A DNA stretch of 58,240 bases. Source: Saprospiraceae bacterium. Lineage in GTDB: Bacteria > Bacteroidota > Bacteroidia > Chitinophagales > Saprospiraceae. A model generated the notes under the pieces. It worked only from the letters and a program-made list of their open reading frames with translations. It was not told the origin of the DNA and ran no database searches. The translations under genes were made by a program, and so were the position numbers. Of this stretch, positions 41,836 through 49,859 are shown in pieces (position 1 is the first letter of the stretch; every line of letters starts with the position of its first letter). The stretch is from the NCBI GenBank assembly GCA_020630435.1, contig JAHDBJ010000031.1, forward strand, positions 1-58,240, read 5' to 3'.

Positions 41836-43929
41836 TTAGTTCAGTAAGCGTCCAGCTTTTACGTTTCCGATGCCCACGCTTTGAACCATATTCATCAAGT
41901 CGGCAGCTATGGTCTTATCTTCGCTAGAAGCATTATCTCGAAGTTTCATCATCAAGGCTGCCATCGTTAGGTTTTTAATATCTTCGGATTTAAAACCTAC
42001 TGATTTCGTTAAGTTTTTAATCTTATCCATCAAGTTGCCGTTGCTCAATAAGTTGTTTTTCACACTTGTCAATGTTTCACTATTATTAACTAATCGGTCA
42101 ACAGATTTTCCTTGATTGATAGCTTTCATAATGTTGTTGATGAAGGTCTCTTCACCGCCTACAATATCGATGTTAGCGTGCTTAAAAGCTTCAGCTAATG
42201 CTAGTGCTTGAGCATCTGCAATTTCCTTTTGGATATTGATTTGAGCCAGTTCAACTGCTTGCTCTTTTGCTAGTCTCAATTTGAATTCTTCATGCTCTTT
42301 GCCTACACCATCCAGTTTCTTCATAGCGATTGCTTTTTCTTCAACACCTTTAGCATCTGCAATTGCTTTCTGCTCCATCACTTTTGCTTCAGATAATCCT
42401 TTCTCTTCAATGACTTTCGCTTCTGCTAAACCCTGCTTTTCGATAGCGACAGATTTATGTTCTATGCCTTTCGCTTCAGAAATTGCTTTTTGCTCCATGA
42501 CCTTTGCTTCTGTCAAGCCTTGTAGCTCTTTTGCTTTTGCTTTTGCCTCAATAACTTGTGCTTCAGACAATCCAATGGTTGCTTCCTCTGCTGCTTTTGC
42601 TTCTGCTATTATCTTTCTAGATTCTGCATCTTTTTCGGCTGCTTTCATCTTAGCTTCTGCATCGATAAGTACTTTTTTAGCATTGATTTCTGCCGCAATC
42701 TTATCTGCTTCTGCTAATTTTTCCTTTTCAATTTTAGCTGCTTCTCCTGCCTCTTCTGCTTGAATGATAGATACATTTCTCAAACGATCCGCTTCGGCAA
42801 TAGCTCTAGTATCCTTGATTTTCTCCTCCTCTTCTACTACTTTCTTCTCTACCATAATTCTATCACGAATCACATCTTGGATATTTTTCTTCTCTTCTTC
42901 TACTACTCTCGTTTTTTCAATTTCCGCTAAGGCTACAATCTTCTCTTTTTCTGTTTGCTCTAATAAGCGATCTTTTTCTAAACGCTCATTTTCTACGGCT
43001 TCGGTACGCTCTTTATTTTTAGCGGCTACGATAACTTGTCTCAGCTTATTCTCTTCCGCTACATCCAATTCCTCTTGGGTTTTAATGCGTACCATTTCCG
43101 CTTTCAAACGCTCTTCTTCGTTGACCTTATTGATTTCGGCTTCTTCTCGTGCTTTGATGTTGGCGATTTCACGTCGTTGACGCTCTTCTTTCTCTGCCAA
43201 TTGTCTTTCGTACTCTAGTATCGCTTCTCTTGCTTCTACATCTTGCTCTTTCAAAGTCTTCTCTTCTTCCCGTCGGATATAGTTGGCTTTTACACGTTGT
43301 GCAGCCGTCAACTCTGTAATCTTTTTAATACCTTCTGCATCTAAGATATTATTATCTCTGAGGTACTCAATAGGTGTCTGCTCTAAGTAATCAATCGCAC
43401 AATCGTCTAGGATATATCCATTCAGATCTTTACCAATTGATTGTAAAATTTTCAATTTGAATTCATCTCTAGAGTCATAGAGTTGTTCAAACTCCATTTG
43501 TTTACCTACGGTTTTTAAGGCTTCAGAGAATTTCGCTTCAAATAAGTTTTTAAGCGTTTCGGGGTCAGATGCTCGTTTGCATCCAATGGTTTGAGCGACG
43601 TTTTTAATATCGTCTGTATTTTTATTCACTCGTACAAAGAAGACCACTTTTATATCTGCTCGAATATTATCTTTACAGATGAGTCCATCTTCTTTAAGTC
43701 GAGCGATTTCGATGGTTTTTACGGATAAGTCCATCATTTCCATCATTTGAAAAACAGGGATGATAAGCATTCCTTTATCGTATTCGACTTTAGTCCCGCC
43801 TTGACCTGTCCGTACCATTGCCATGCCTTGTGGCACTTTCTTGAACCAGCTTGCGTATGCTAGGGCTGCTCCAACTAAGAGGAGGATTAAAATTCCTACT
43901 CCCATTAAAAAAATAGTTATTCCTTCCAT
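41836..43929 (-). CDS. Flotillin family protein (YqiK-like, SPFH domain)
   Basis: A 697-residue membrane scaffold. The N-terminal span (about 5-27, IFLMGVGILILLLVGAALAY) is followed by the SPFH/band-7 domain (VPQGMAMVRTGQGG through about 200). A very long charged coiled coil (about 215-560) follows, with Ala/Glu/Lys repeats. A run of about 18-residue repeats occurs at about 440-540 (for example GLSEAKVMEQKAIADAKGVE), typical of flotillin heptads. The C-terminal helical domain (about 580-697) follows. Flotillins assemble into ring- or cage-like membrane microdomains. Its partner YqiJ-like gene lies 33 bases upstream, as in the E. coli yqiJ-yqiK pair. Four genes including the giant ATPase follow. 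Confidence 0.92.
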   Translation of the reverse strand: MEGITIFLMGVGILILLLVGAALAYASWFKKVPQGMAMVRTGQGGTKVEYDKGMLIIPVFQMMEMMDLSVKTIEIARLKEDGLICKDNIRADIKVVFFVRVNKNTDDIKNVAQTIGCKRASDPETLKNLFEAKFSEALKTVGKQMEFEQLYDSRDEFKLKILQSIGKDLNGYILDDCAIDYLEQTPIEYLRDNNILDAEGIKKITELTAAQRVKANYIRREEEKTLKEQDVEAREAILEYERQLAEKEERQRREIANIKAREEAEINKVNEEERLKAEMVRIKTQEELDVAEENKLRQVIVAAKNKERTEAVENERLEKDRLLEQTEKEKIVALAEIEKTRVVEEEKKNIQDVIRDRIMVEKKVVEEEEKIKDTRAIAEADRLRNVSIIQAEEAGEAAKIEKEKLAEADKIAAEINAKKVLIDAEAKMKAAEKDAESRKIIAEAKAAEEATIGLSEAQVIEAKAKAKELQGLTEAKVMEQKAISEAKGIEHKSVAIEKQGLAEAKVIEEKGLSEAKVMEQKAIADAKGVEEKAIAMKKLDGVGKEHEEFKLRLAKEQAVELAQINIQKEIADAQALALAEAFKHANIDIVGGEETFINNIMKAINQGKSVDRLVNNSETLTSVKNNLLSNGNLMDKIKNLTKSVGFKSEDIKNLTMAALMMKLRDNASSEDKTIAADLMNMVQSVGIGNVKAGRLLN

Positions 43930-43961
43930 AGTGTTAAAGATTTATAGGGTTAATTAATGTT

Positions 43962-44615
43962 TTATTTTATTTCTTTATGGCTCACCAAATAATAAGACTT
44001 ATCCTTTGATATATCTGTTATATATATGGTTGATCCTTTTGGGATTTTATCTAGTTTTTCTTCTGCCGATTTAACGGAAATCCTATGTGTATCTCCTTCA
44101 ATAATGACTTCCGCTTGACTTTTACCTTCTTTTAATAAAGGCAGTAATAATGTTGCCTCTAATCCTATATAATCCGTTGGTTCTGCACCTGTATTCATCT
44201 TTTCAAAGACAGGTATTAAAGGCGTTGTTAAAAATTTACATATTGTCAAACTCACAAATAGTATTGGTATAAATGTCATTATTGTAAATAACACTGTTCC
44301 GTTTCCTACATTGTGATTAAACCATATTCCAATCATCCACATTATTAAAGAACAAAGAGAGAATAATATCATAAATGGAATTTTTCCAAAGTTGAAGAAG
44401 GAAAGTATTCCTGATATTCCACCGCCAATCGATGTTCCTTCTACATCTATATCTGCATCAATATCAATGTCAGCATCTATGTCTACATCGAAGTCTAATC
44501 CATCAAGGTCTACAGCACCTAAGCTCACAAAGAGCCAGTAGAGGATAGACAAGCCTAGCAATATTGTATAGATAATATTGGCTGGCTGAAATATTTGGTA
44601 TAATAATTCAGTCAT
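43962..44615 (-). CDS. YqiJ/NfeD-like OB-fold membrane protein with alternating-Asp loop
   Basis: A 217-residue partner of the flotillin. Membrane segments are at about 12-33, 79-100 and 108-130. The C-terminal soluble domain (about 145-217) has the NfeD/YqiJ OB-fold pattern (YIGLEATLLLPL, KSQAEVIIEGDTHRISV, KGSTIYITDIS). Between the first and second span is an Asp-rich loop in which every odd residue from 41 to 57 is Asp. This loop probably faces the periplasm and could bind divalent metal. It is the first gene of the leftward cluster, after a 415-base intergenic region. NfeD-type proteins are the usual partners of SPFH proteins. Confidence 0.85.
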   Translation of the reverse strand: MTELLYQIFQPANIIYTILLGLSILYWLFVSLGAVDLDGLDFDVDIDADIDIDADIDVEGTSIGGGISGILSFFNFGKIPFMILFSLCSLIMWMIGIWFNHNVGNGTVLFTIMTFIPILFVSLTICKFLTTPLIPVFEKMNTGAEPTDYIGLEATLLLPLLKEGKSQAEVIIEGDTHRISVKSAEEKLDKIPKGSTIYITDISKDKSYYLVSHKEIK

Positions 44616-45030
44616 TGGAACAAGTTTTTAATTGTTCGTAAATCTATTTTTATTGTTTAATGAAAGATTTTAGATTTTGGGTGTACGATGTAATTTGATT
44701 TTAACAATATAGTTTTTCACATCATTAAGGTTTATAGATAAACCCTTGCCTAAAATCCAACTTTTAATTGATTGATAATCAATACAAAAGTCTTGAATTC
44801 AATATCAGAGAGGTTTTTGGTTTTTCTTTTTCTCTGCTTTGATTTAAACACAAATAGCAAATAATTTCGATGAAATTCCACTTTAATCGGCTAGTCCTAG
44901 GTTTTTTTAGATAAACCTAGCAGAAATTAGATTAACGATTTTTTAACAGTTTTTGGCTTGTTATATCTAGTTATGAGAAACGCCAGAAAGTTATTTTTAG
45001 TATAAGATGTGAAGAAATAACTTTATTCAA
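44616..45030. other. 415-base region upstream of the YqiJ-flotillin cluster with two related hairpins
   Basis: No gene is visible. Two hairpins share TAGATAAACC in their right part: GGTTTA-TAGA-TAAACC (44729-44744) and CTAGGTTT-8 bases-AAACCTAG (44897-44920). They are about 165 bases apart in the leader or promoter region of the leftward cluster. A third hairpin (44987-45024) follows the haem-binding gene. Confidence 0.5.
44987..45024 (-). terminator. Weak hairpin after the haem-binding gene
   Basis: AAAGTTATTT (44987-44996) and AAATAACTTT (45015-45024) pair exactly around an 18-base loop, 7 bases after the stop of the leftward gene. It is AT-only with no T run, so termination is uncertain. 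Confidence 0.35.
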
Positions 45031-45468
45031 TCATTGCTTGCTCTTAATCCAATCAACAATCATTTGACGTTGAGTGTCGTCCAATTTAGCTTCAGGGTGC
45101 ATTACAAAATAGGATAATAATGGCATTTGCTTTTCATGGATTTCTTCAGCCGATTCTTTCAATTTGTGTTGTTTTTTATCAGCTTCGTAATCTCCCCAAT
45201 TAGAATAGTTTAGTTTTTTACGCCCATTATCAATATGTTTTTTTATCCACCATGAAATCGGTGCCACATTCGTATACCAAGGATATTGGGTTTCATTGGA
45301 ATGACAATCATAGCAAGCTGTTTTAATAAGTTGCTTCACTTCTGTTGGGGGATTTTCCATTGTCAAAAAATCTTTCGTACTATCAACTTCTGGATTTGTT
45401 TTATCAATTGGAAAAAACTGACAAACAATTAATATTACGATAATGGTGAAAAAGATATATTTCTTCAT
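45031..45468 (-). CDS. Haem-binding domain protein (single CxxCH, exported)
   Basis: A 145-residue protein with an N-terminal signal anchor (IFFTIIVILIVCQFFP). One c-type haem site, ACYDCHSNETQYPWY, has Cys52, Cys55 and His56. It continues NVAPISWWIKKHIDNGR and a likely axial Met in EKQMPLLSYF. The end DDTQRQMIVDWI is typical of the family (Haem_bd in Pfam as I remember it). It sits in the periplasm. The reaction is unknown; relatives are fused to or located near oxidases and c-type cytochromes. It lies 24 bases downstream of the TPR-CHAT gene on the same strand, so it may be read from the sigma-CHAT transcript, which would be an unusual pairing. Confidence 0.87.
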   Translation of the reverse strand: MKKYIFFTIIVILIVCQFFPIDKTNPEVDSTKDFLTMENPPTEVKQLIKTACYDCHSNETQYPWYTNVAPISWWIKKHIDNGRKKLNYSNWGDYEADKKQHKLKESAEEIHEKQMPLLSYFVMHPEAKLDDTQRQMIVDWIKSKQ

Positions 45469-45492
45469 AAGAGATACTAATTTTAAACAAAG

Positions 45493-48183
45493 CTATCGAT
45501 TTTTTTTAAGTATAAAAAATAGAGAAAACACGATAAAGCAAAAGCCCAAGGCAAGCCATAAAATAGGTTTATATTTCTTTGCTCCTAATTCATCTCTTCC
45601 TATGAAAATCAATGCCGACCAATAATAAGGATGTTGGTTTTGCATCTGATTTACATCTTGTATATATGTTATCTTAGCTTGTCTTAAAGCCTCACTATTA
45701 ATATCATCATTGTCTAAATTTTTATAAAAAGAAGCAATTATCTCACTAGTTGATTTTTCGTTTACACTCCAAAGACTTGTGATAGTCGATGGAACTCCAG
45801 CATAAGCGAAAGCTCTAGCCAAACTAATCATCCCCTCTCCTATTTTAAGTTTTCCTGTACCTGTTTCACAGGCACTTAATATCGCCAATTTTGCTTGGGT
45901 ATTTAAAGTATATATATCTGTTAAGTTCAAAGTATCCTTATAAAAATAGATTTGAGGTGGATCGGCTTTAGCGTGAGTGGTCAATTGAAGGATACGCCCA
46001 TTATGAGCATTTTCAATAAAATTCTTTCCAGAAGCATCTGCATTCATATAAGGTTTAACTGTATAATTTTCTTTTATAGCTTGGTATAAATTGTTGCTAA
46101 ACGACAAAGAAGTATGGCGGTTTGCATAAAAGTCTGTCGGTGCAAACATAAGTACTTCCTCTCTAGTGCTATTCCTATGATTTGATTTTTGCAACAGACT
46201 TTTTACTGAATAATTATAACTAATATTATGATCATATATTAAATAATGAGGTATATGATCACGACTCTCCTCTTTTATTAATGTTTCAAAAGGCAACAAA
46301 TATAAATCTCCATCTGGTATGATACTTATTTTTTCAGGATAAATCCAATCCTGAGGAAAGAGTATATTACGAAGTATTTTTGCTTCGGTTTGGAGCTTTT
46401 GGAAATTGCTATTTCGATTTTTAAGTTTTTCAACAAATGGATATACTAAAGAATCTAAAAAATGGTTTGGCAATTTTGATTGATTTAATTCGACTTTATC
46501 TTTTCTTAGATATAAAATATATACAATAGAATCTCCTTCGATAAAATAGTTTAAAACAGCTTGCTCTTTGTCAAGTTTATTTTGTAGGGCTTCAATTGAA
46601 GTTGTTTTAGCATCGTATTTCAAATTATAATATTGGGGGTATTTATTTTCCAAAACAGTTATGAATGCTTGGTAATCTTTTTGAACTTGAAGCAAATCAT
46701 TTGCCGTTTCAGCATGATACAGATCAGATTTTAAAGTTTTCTCCTTTTCAATTAAACTATCAGGAATATTGGCAAATTGAATAGCTTCCATACCTCTTAA
46801 TTGATCAAGTAAAAGCGCAGATTTACTTTTTTCAAAAAACCGAAATACGGTTTCCTTATCTTCTAATAAAAAGGCTGCTTTTATCGCATTAGCATAAACA
46901 GAATTCGTTTTTTCTCTCCAAAAGTACTTAGACGTTTCTCCTATATGACTATACCGTAACAAATCAATTAATTCATCTGCACACTGATACGTTTCTAAAG
47001 CATTTTTAAGGTATTCTTTGTCCTTTTTTTCCTCATAATAGGCTAACCAGGCACTTCCTTTATCTCTAAGATAATCTAGTAAATCTACTTTTTGAGAAAC
47101 ACTCTCTAGTTCTCTTGTAGAAGGGTTAATTGAAGGTTCATCTTTTTCAAAATTAGGGACTAAAAGTTTAATGGCAGATTGAAAATTTTGCAGGGCTAAA
47201 TCGAATTTCTTTTGCACTAAATATAGTACTCCAATATTGTCAAAACCACCAGCTATTTCTGATTCTTTTCCTAAAGATTCTGCTAGTGATAAGGCATATT
47301 GATGTGCTTCCAATGATGCTACATAGTTACCCGTTTTACGGTACATCCTGCCTATATTATCATAATCTTTTTCAAGGTTTATGGTATCTTTTTCAGCTTC
47401 ATGAATTTGTTTTGCCTTTTTATATCGTTCTAGAGCTTGATTGAATTTTTTTTCAGCGTCTAAGGCACTACCTCTATTCAAATATACATTTGCTTCTCCT
47501 TTCGAATCCTCTAAACCTTTATAATATTCTAAGGCTTGATCCAATACTTGATGAGCCTCAGGGTATGCTTCTAATTCACTATGTATTTCTCCTAATTTCA
47601 AGTAGGCGTCAGCTACAATACCATCCAGATCATTTCTTTTCAAAACGGGAATTGCTTCTTCTAATAATTGACGTGCTAGATGATAATCCCCTTTATCAAA
47701 ATAGACATTGGCAAGACTTGCTTGCACCTTACTCAACTGGATAGAGTCTTTTGCTTGCTTAAAATATTTTTCAGATAAATGGTAGCAGTCTATAGCTTTT
47801 CCAAAATTTTTCAATTCTGAATTGAACATTCCTATATTCTTATAGTCTTTGGCAATTCTGATTACATTATTAGGATACAATATTTTTCTAATCTGAACAA
47901 TCTTACCAAAAACAGCTTCCGCACTTTCATCATCTTGTTCGTAGTAGTAATAGTTTCCCAAATTTACATAATACTCCAACAATGTACTATCACTAATTTC
48001 AAACTGTCCTTTACGCACAAAATATAAGCTATCTAATTTTTTTTCGGCTTGACTATGCAGATCCTTGTCAAAATATGTTTCAATTTTCTCGTAGAACGCA
48101 TTTTGACTATTAACAATATTGAAGTAACATGAAAAGAATACAATAAAGATGTATTTGAACAGGGAAGGACAATATTTTTTCAC
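45493..48183 (-). CDS. Exported TPR-CHAT protease, membrane-anchored
   Basis: An 896-residue protein. A signal peptide (FKYIFIVFFSCYFNIVNSQ) is followed by about eight tetratricopeptide repeats (about 50-350, for example AYLKLGEIHSELEAYPEAHQ). A helical linker leads to the CHAT domain (about 590-860), a caspase-like cysteine protease. His737 in LQLTTHAKAD and Cys772 in LAILSACETGTG are the catalytic pair. GMISLARAFAYAGVPSTITS and PYYWSALIFIG are the usual CHAT landmarks. A last membrane span (about 874-892) and a KKNR tail anchor it, so the protease faces the periplasm. It follows the anti-sigma-like gene by 101 bases, a gap holding a hairpin (GATAAATTT/AAATTTATC, 48239-48258). The substrate is unknown; the neighbour anti-sigma protein is the obvious candidate. 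Confidence 0.92.
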   Translation of the reverse strand: MKKYCPSLFKYIFIVFFSCYFNIVNSQNAFYEKIETYFDKDLHSQAEKKLDSLYFVRKGQFEISDSTLLEYYVNLGNYYYYEQDDESAEAVFGKIVQIRKILYPNNVIRIAKDYKNIGMFNSELKNFGKAIDCYHLSEKYFKQAKDSIQLSKVQASLANVYFDKGDYHLARQLLEEAIPVLKRNDLDGIVADAYLKLGEIHSELEAYPEAHQVLDQALEYYKGLEDSKGEANVYLNRGSALDAEKKFNQALERYKKAKQIHEAEKDTINLEKDYDNIGRMYRKTGNYVASLEAHQYALSLAESLGKESEIAGGFDNIGVLYLVQKKFDLALQNFQSAIKLLVPNFEKDEPSINPSTRELESVSQKVDLLDYLRDKGSAWLAYYEEKKDKEYLKNALETYQCADELIDLLRYSHIGETSKYFWREKTNSVYANAIKAAFLLEDKETVFRFFEKSKSALLLDQLRGMEAIQFANIPDSLIEKEKTLKSDLYHAETANDLLQVQKDYQAFITVLENKYPQYYNLKYDAKTTSIEALQNKLDKEQAVLNYFIEGDSIVYILYLRKDKVELNQSKLPNHFLDSLVYPFVEKLKNRNSNFQKLQTEAKILRNILFPQDWIYPEKISIIPDGDLYLLPFETLIKEESRDHIPHYLIYDHNISYNYSVKSLLQKSNHRNSTREEVLMFAPTDFYANRHTSLSFSNNLYQAIKENYTVKPYMNADASGKNFIENAHNGRILQLTTHAKADPPQIYFYKDTLNLTDIYTLNTQAKLAILSACETGTGKLKIGEGMISLARAFAYAGVPSTITSLWSVNEKSTSEIIASFYKNLDNDDINSEALRQAKITYIQDVNQMQNQHPYYWSALIFIGRDELGAKKYKPILWLALGFCFIVFSLFFILKKNR

Positions 48184-48284
48184 AGGGAGTATGTTTAATG
48201 TTAACAGAAGAAGCTAACTCTAAACTTACTCTAAAAAAGATAAATTTCAAAATTTATCAACTATTAAACATTCTGACTTTAAAA

Positions 48285-49040
48285 TTATAGTTTATCTAAT
48301 TGTTCTTGTAGTTTCAAAGCTGGTTGAAAATTATTATACTTTGAGATTAATTTATTTAAAGAGTCTTTACACTCTTCTATTTTATTTTGTTTTAATTTAC
48401 ATAAAGCTTCATACCAATATGCCTGTTGAGTATAAATACTTTTGCTATTGCTAACAAAATTAAAATCTTGTAAAGCTTTATCATATTGATTGTTTCGCAA
48501 ATAGCAAATTCCTCGATATAATTGTAAGTCAAATTGAGCTTCATTTTTATTCAACAGTTGATCAAAATAAGGAAGGGCTTTATCATATTCTTTTTGATTA
48601 TAAAATTCTTGTGCTTGTAACATAACATTATCTTGTTCTCCCATTTCTATGAGTGAAATATTTTGGTGGGAAGCGTATTCTGCAAATAATTCTTGTGGGG
48701 TATAAGATGGTTTCAATAAAAATGCCTTTGCTAAAAATAGCAATAAAAACATAGCGGCTCCTGCAAGTATCCAGCCGCTAATCTTCCTAATCTTATACTT
48801 TGAGTTTTGAATCGTGGGGACTTGTTCCACAATATTCATTTCCTGATGAATACCTTCTAAACGATTTTTAAGTTTTATATACTTCTCTGCTCCATTATCG
48901 ACCATCTCCTCCAAAATTCGTTGTTGTTTTTCCACCTCATATTTCAAGTCCCGATTTTGAAGCATCTTATCTTCAAAGTCTTTTAGAACCTTTCCCTTAA
49001 GCTCTCCTAAGATATATTTTTCTATTGTTTCTTGATTCAT
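48285..49040 (-). CDS. Anti-sigma-factor-like membrane protein with periplasmic TPR domain
   Basis: A 251-residue single-span protein. The first 85 residues are helical and charged (MNQETIEKYILGELKG, DFEDKMLQNRDLKYEVEKQQ). This is the usual look of a cytoplasmic anti-sigma arm in Bacteroidota, without the zinc HxxxCxxC motif. The membrane span is at about 88-108 (GWILAGAAMFLLLFLAKAFL). The rest (about 130-251) is three to four TPR units (AQEFYNQKEYDKALPYFDQL, YRGICYLRNNQYDKALQDFN) on the other side. It lies 23 bases after the sigma gene and before TPR-CHAT. The anti-sigma role is inferred from position and topology. Confidence 0.75.
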   Translation of the reverse strand: MNQETIEKYILGELKGKVLKDFEDKMLQNRDLKYEVEKQQRILEEMVDNGAEKYIKLKNRLEGIHQEMNIVEQVPTIQNSKYKIRKISGWILAGAAMFLLLFLAKAFLLKPSYTPQELFAEYASHQNISLIEMGEQDNVMLQAQEFYNQKEYDKALPYFDQLLNKNEAQFDLQLYRGICYLRNNQYDKALQDFNFVSNSKSIYTQQAYWYEALCKLKQNKIEECKDSLNKLISKYNNFQPALKLQEQLDKL

Positions 49041-49063
49041 TTTTTAGTTAAATTTTTAGCGTA

Positions 49064-49660
49064 TCATAAAAGTAGTTCTTTCCAATTTGGGGTAGCCAAA
49101 ATCGTTTGTCTTAATTTCTTTTTACAACCTGAGAGCGCATTTCTAGATTGTTGAGCAGATTTGAAACTCATTTCTTCGGCAATTTCTTCGTGCTTCATTT
49201 TTCGGTAATAAAAATTTAAGATTACCCTTTGACAATAACTTCCTGTTTTTGCAATAAGATGAGCAACCAAATTGCTTTTTTCTTCATTTATCCATTCCAT
49301 TTCTAAAGGCATTTCTTCGGAATTTTCAATTAATATTTGCTGTTCATGTTTTATTCTATTGTTTTGACTTCGCCATTCATTTCTCCATCTATTTCTACAT
49401 ATTGAAAAAAGTAATGTTTTTATTTGAGTTTCATTACTTAAAGTAAAATTATCTTTTTTAATAATATAAAATAAGTCTATCAAACCTGCTTGAAATAAAT
49501 CTTTCACCTCTATTCTAGGGGGAAGTCCTTTCTTGATCAACCAAGTTTCAATACTTTGATAGTATTTGTGATAGATATATTGTAAGGCTTTATTCTCCTC
49601 TGTTTCCAGATTCGATTTTAGCAACTGTATTAGTGTGGTATCTGTATAATGGGGGTTCAT
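49064..49660 (-). CDS. ECF-type sigma factor (sigma-70 family)
   Basis: A 198-residue RNA polymerase sigma factor of the extracytoplasmic type. Region 2 is at about 20-90 (ALQYIYHKYYQSIETWLIKK, DLFQAGLIDLFYIIKK, then LLFSICRNRWRNEWRSQ). Region 4 is at about 130-190, with the helix-turn-helix HEEIAEEMSFKSAQQSRNAL ending CKKKLRQ. Its promoter targets are unknown. The four divergent exported-protein genes next door and its own operon are the likely regulon. First gene of the leftward operon sigma, anti-sigma, TPR-CHAT, haem protein. A nested symmetric dyad lies 19-106 bases upstream. Confidence 0.9.
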   Translation of the reverse strand: MNPHYTDTTLIQLLKSNLETEENKALQYIYHKYYQSIETWLIKKGLPPRIEVKDLFQAGLIDLFYIIKKDNFTLSNETQIKTLLFSICRNRWRNEWRSQNNRIKHEQQILIENSEEMPLEMEWINEEKSNLVAHLIAKTGSYCQRVILNFYYRKMKHEEIAEEMSFKSAQQSRNALSGCKKKLRQTILATPNWKELLL

Positions 49661-49678
49661 TGCTTTAATTATTAGTAT

Positions 49679-49766
49679 AGAACTTAAAAACAGAAAGTGT
49701 AATAGTAAAAAAATAAATTTTAAAAAAAATATAAAAATGCTATTACGTTTTTTAAAAACAAGTTCT
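49679..49766. promoter_or_regulatory. Nested symmetric dyad in the sigma/surface-protein divergent region
   Basis: Outer arms AGAACTT (49679-49685) and AAGTTCT (49760-49766), inner arms GTAATAG (49699-49705) and CTATTAC (49740-49746). Both pairs are exact and share one centre at 49722.5, with 13 bases between arms on each side. The layout fits a regulator binding two sites symmetrically between the divergent genes. The AT-rich filler also raises the chance level. Confidence 0.5.
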
Positions 49767-49859
49767 TAAAGCATATAAAGGCTGCCTAAATATATAAAAA
49801 GGCATTTATTAATATCATTGTCCATATATTTCTATATTTTTAATAAAAACTAACCTATT

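Noticed and set aside
42400-42560. Repeated DNA in the flotillin gene as a possible CRISPR-like array
   Set aside because: The repeats are in frame, imperfect and explained by the coiled-coil repeats; no true direct-repeat/spacer array is present anywhere in the window.
42281-43180. Two plus-strand frames of 160 and 138 codons opposite the flotillin coiled coil
   Set aside because: Ser/Ala/Phe-rich shadows of the Ala/Glu/Lys repeats on the coding strand.
45493-49660. TPR-CHAT with sigma factor as part of a type III-E CRISPR system
   Set aside because: No gRAMP effector, Cas genes or array nearby, and this CHAT protein is exported and membrane-anchored; only the control logic is similar.
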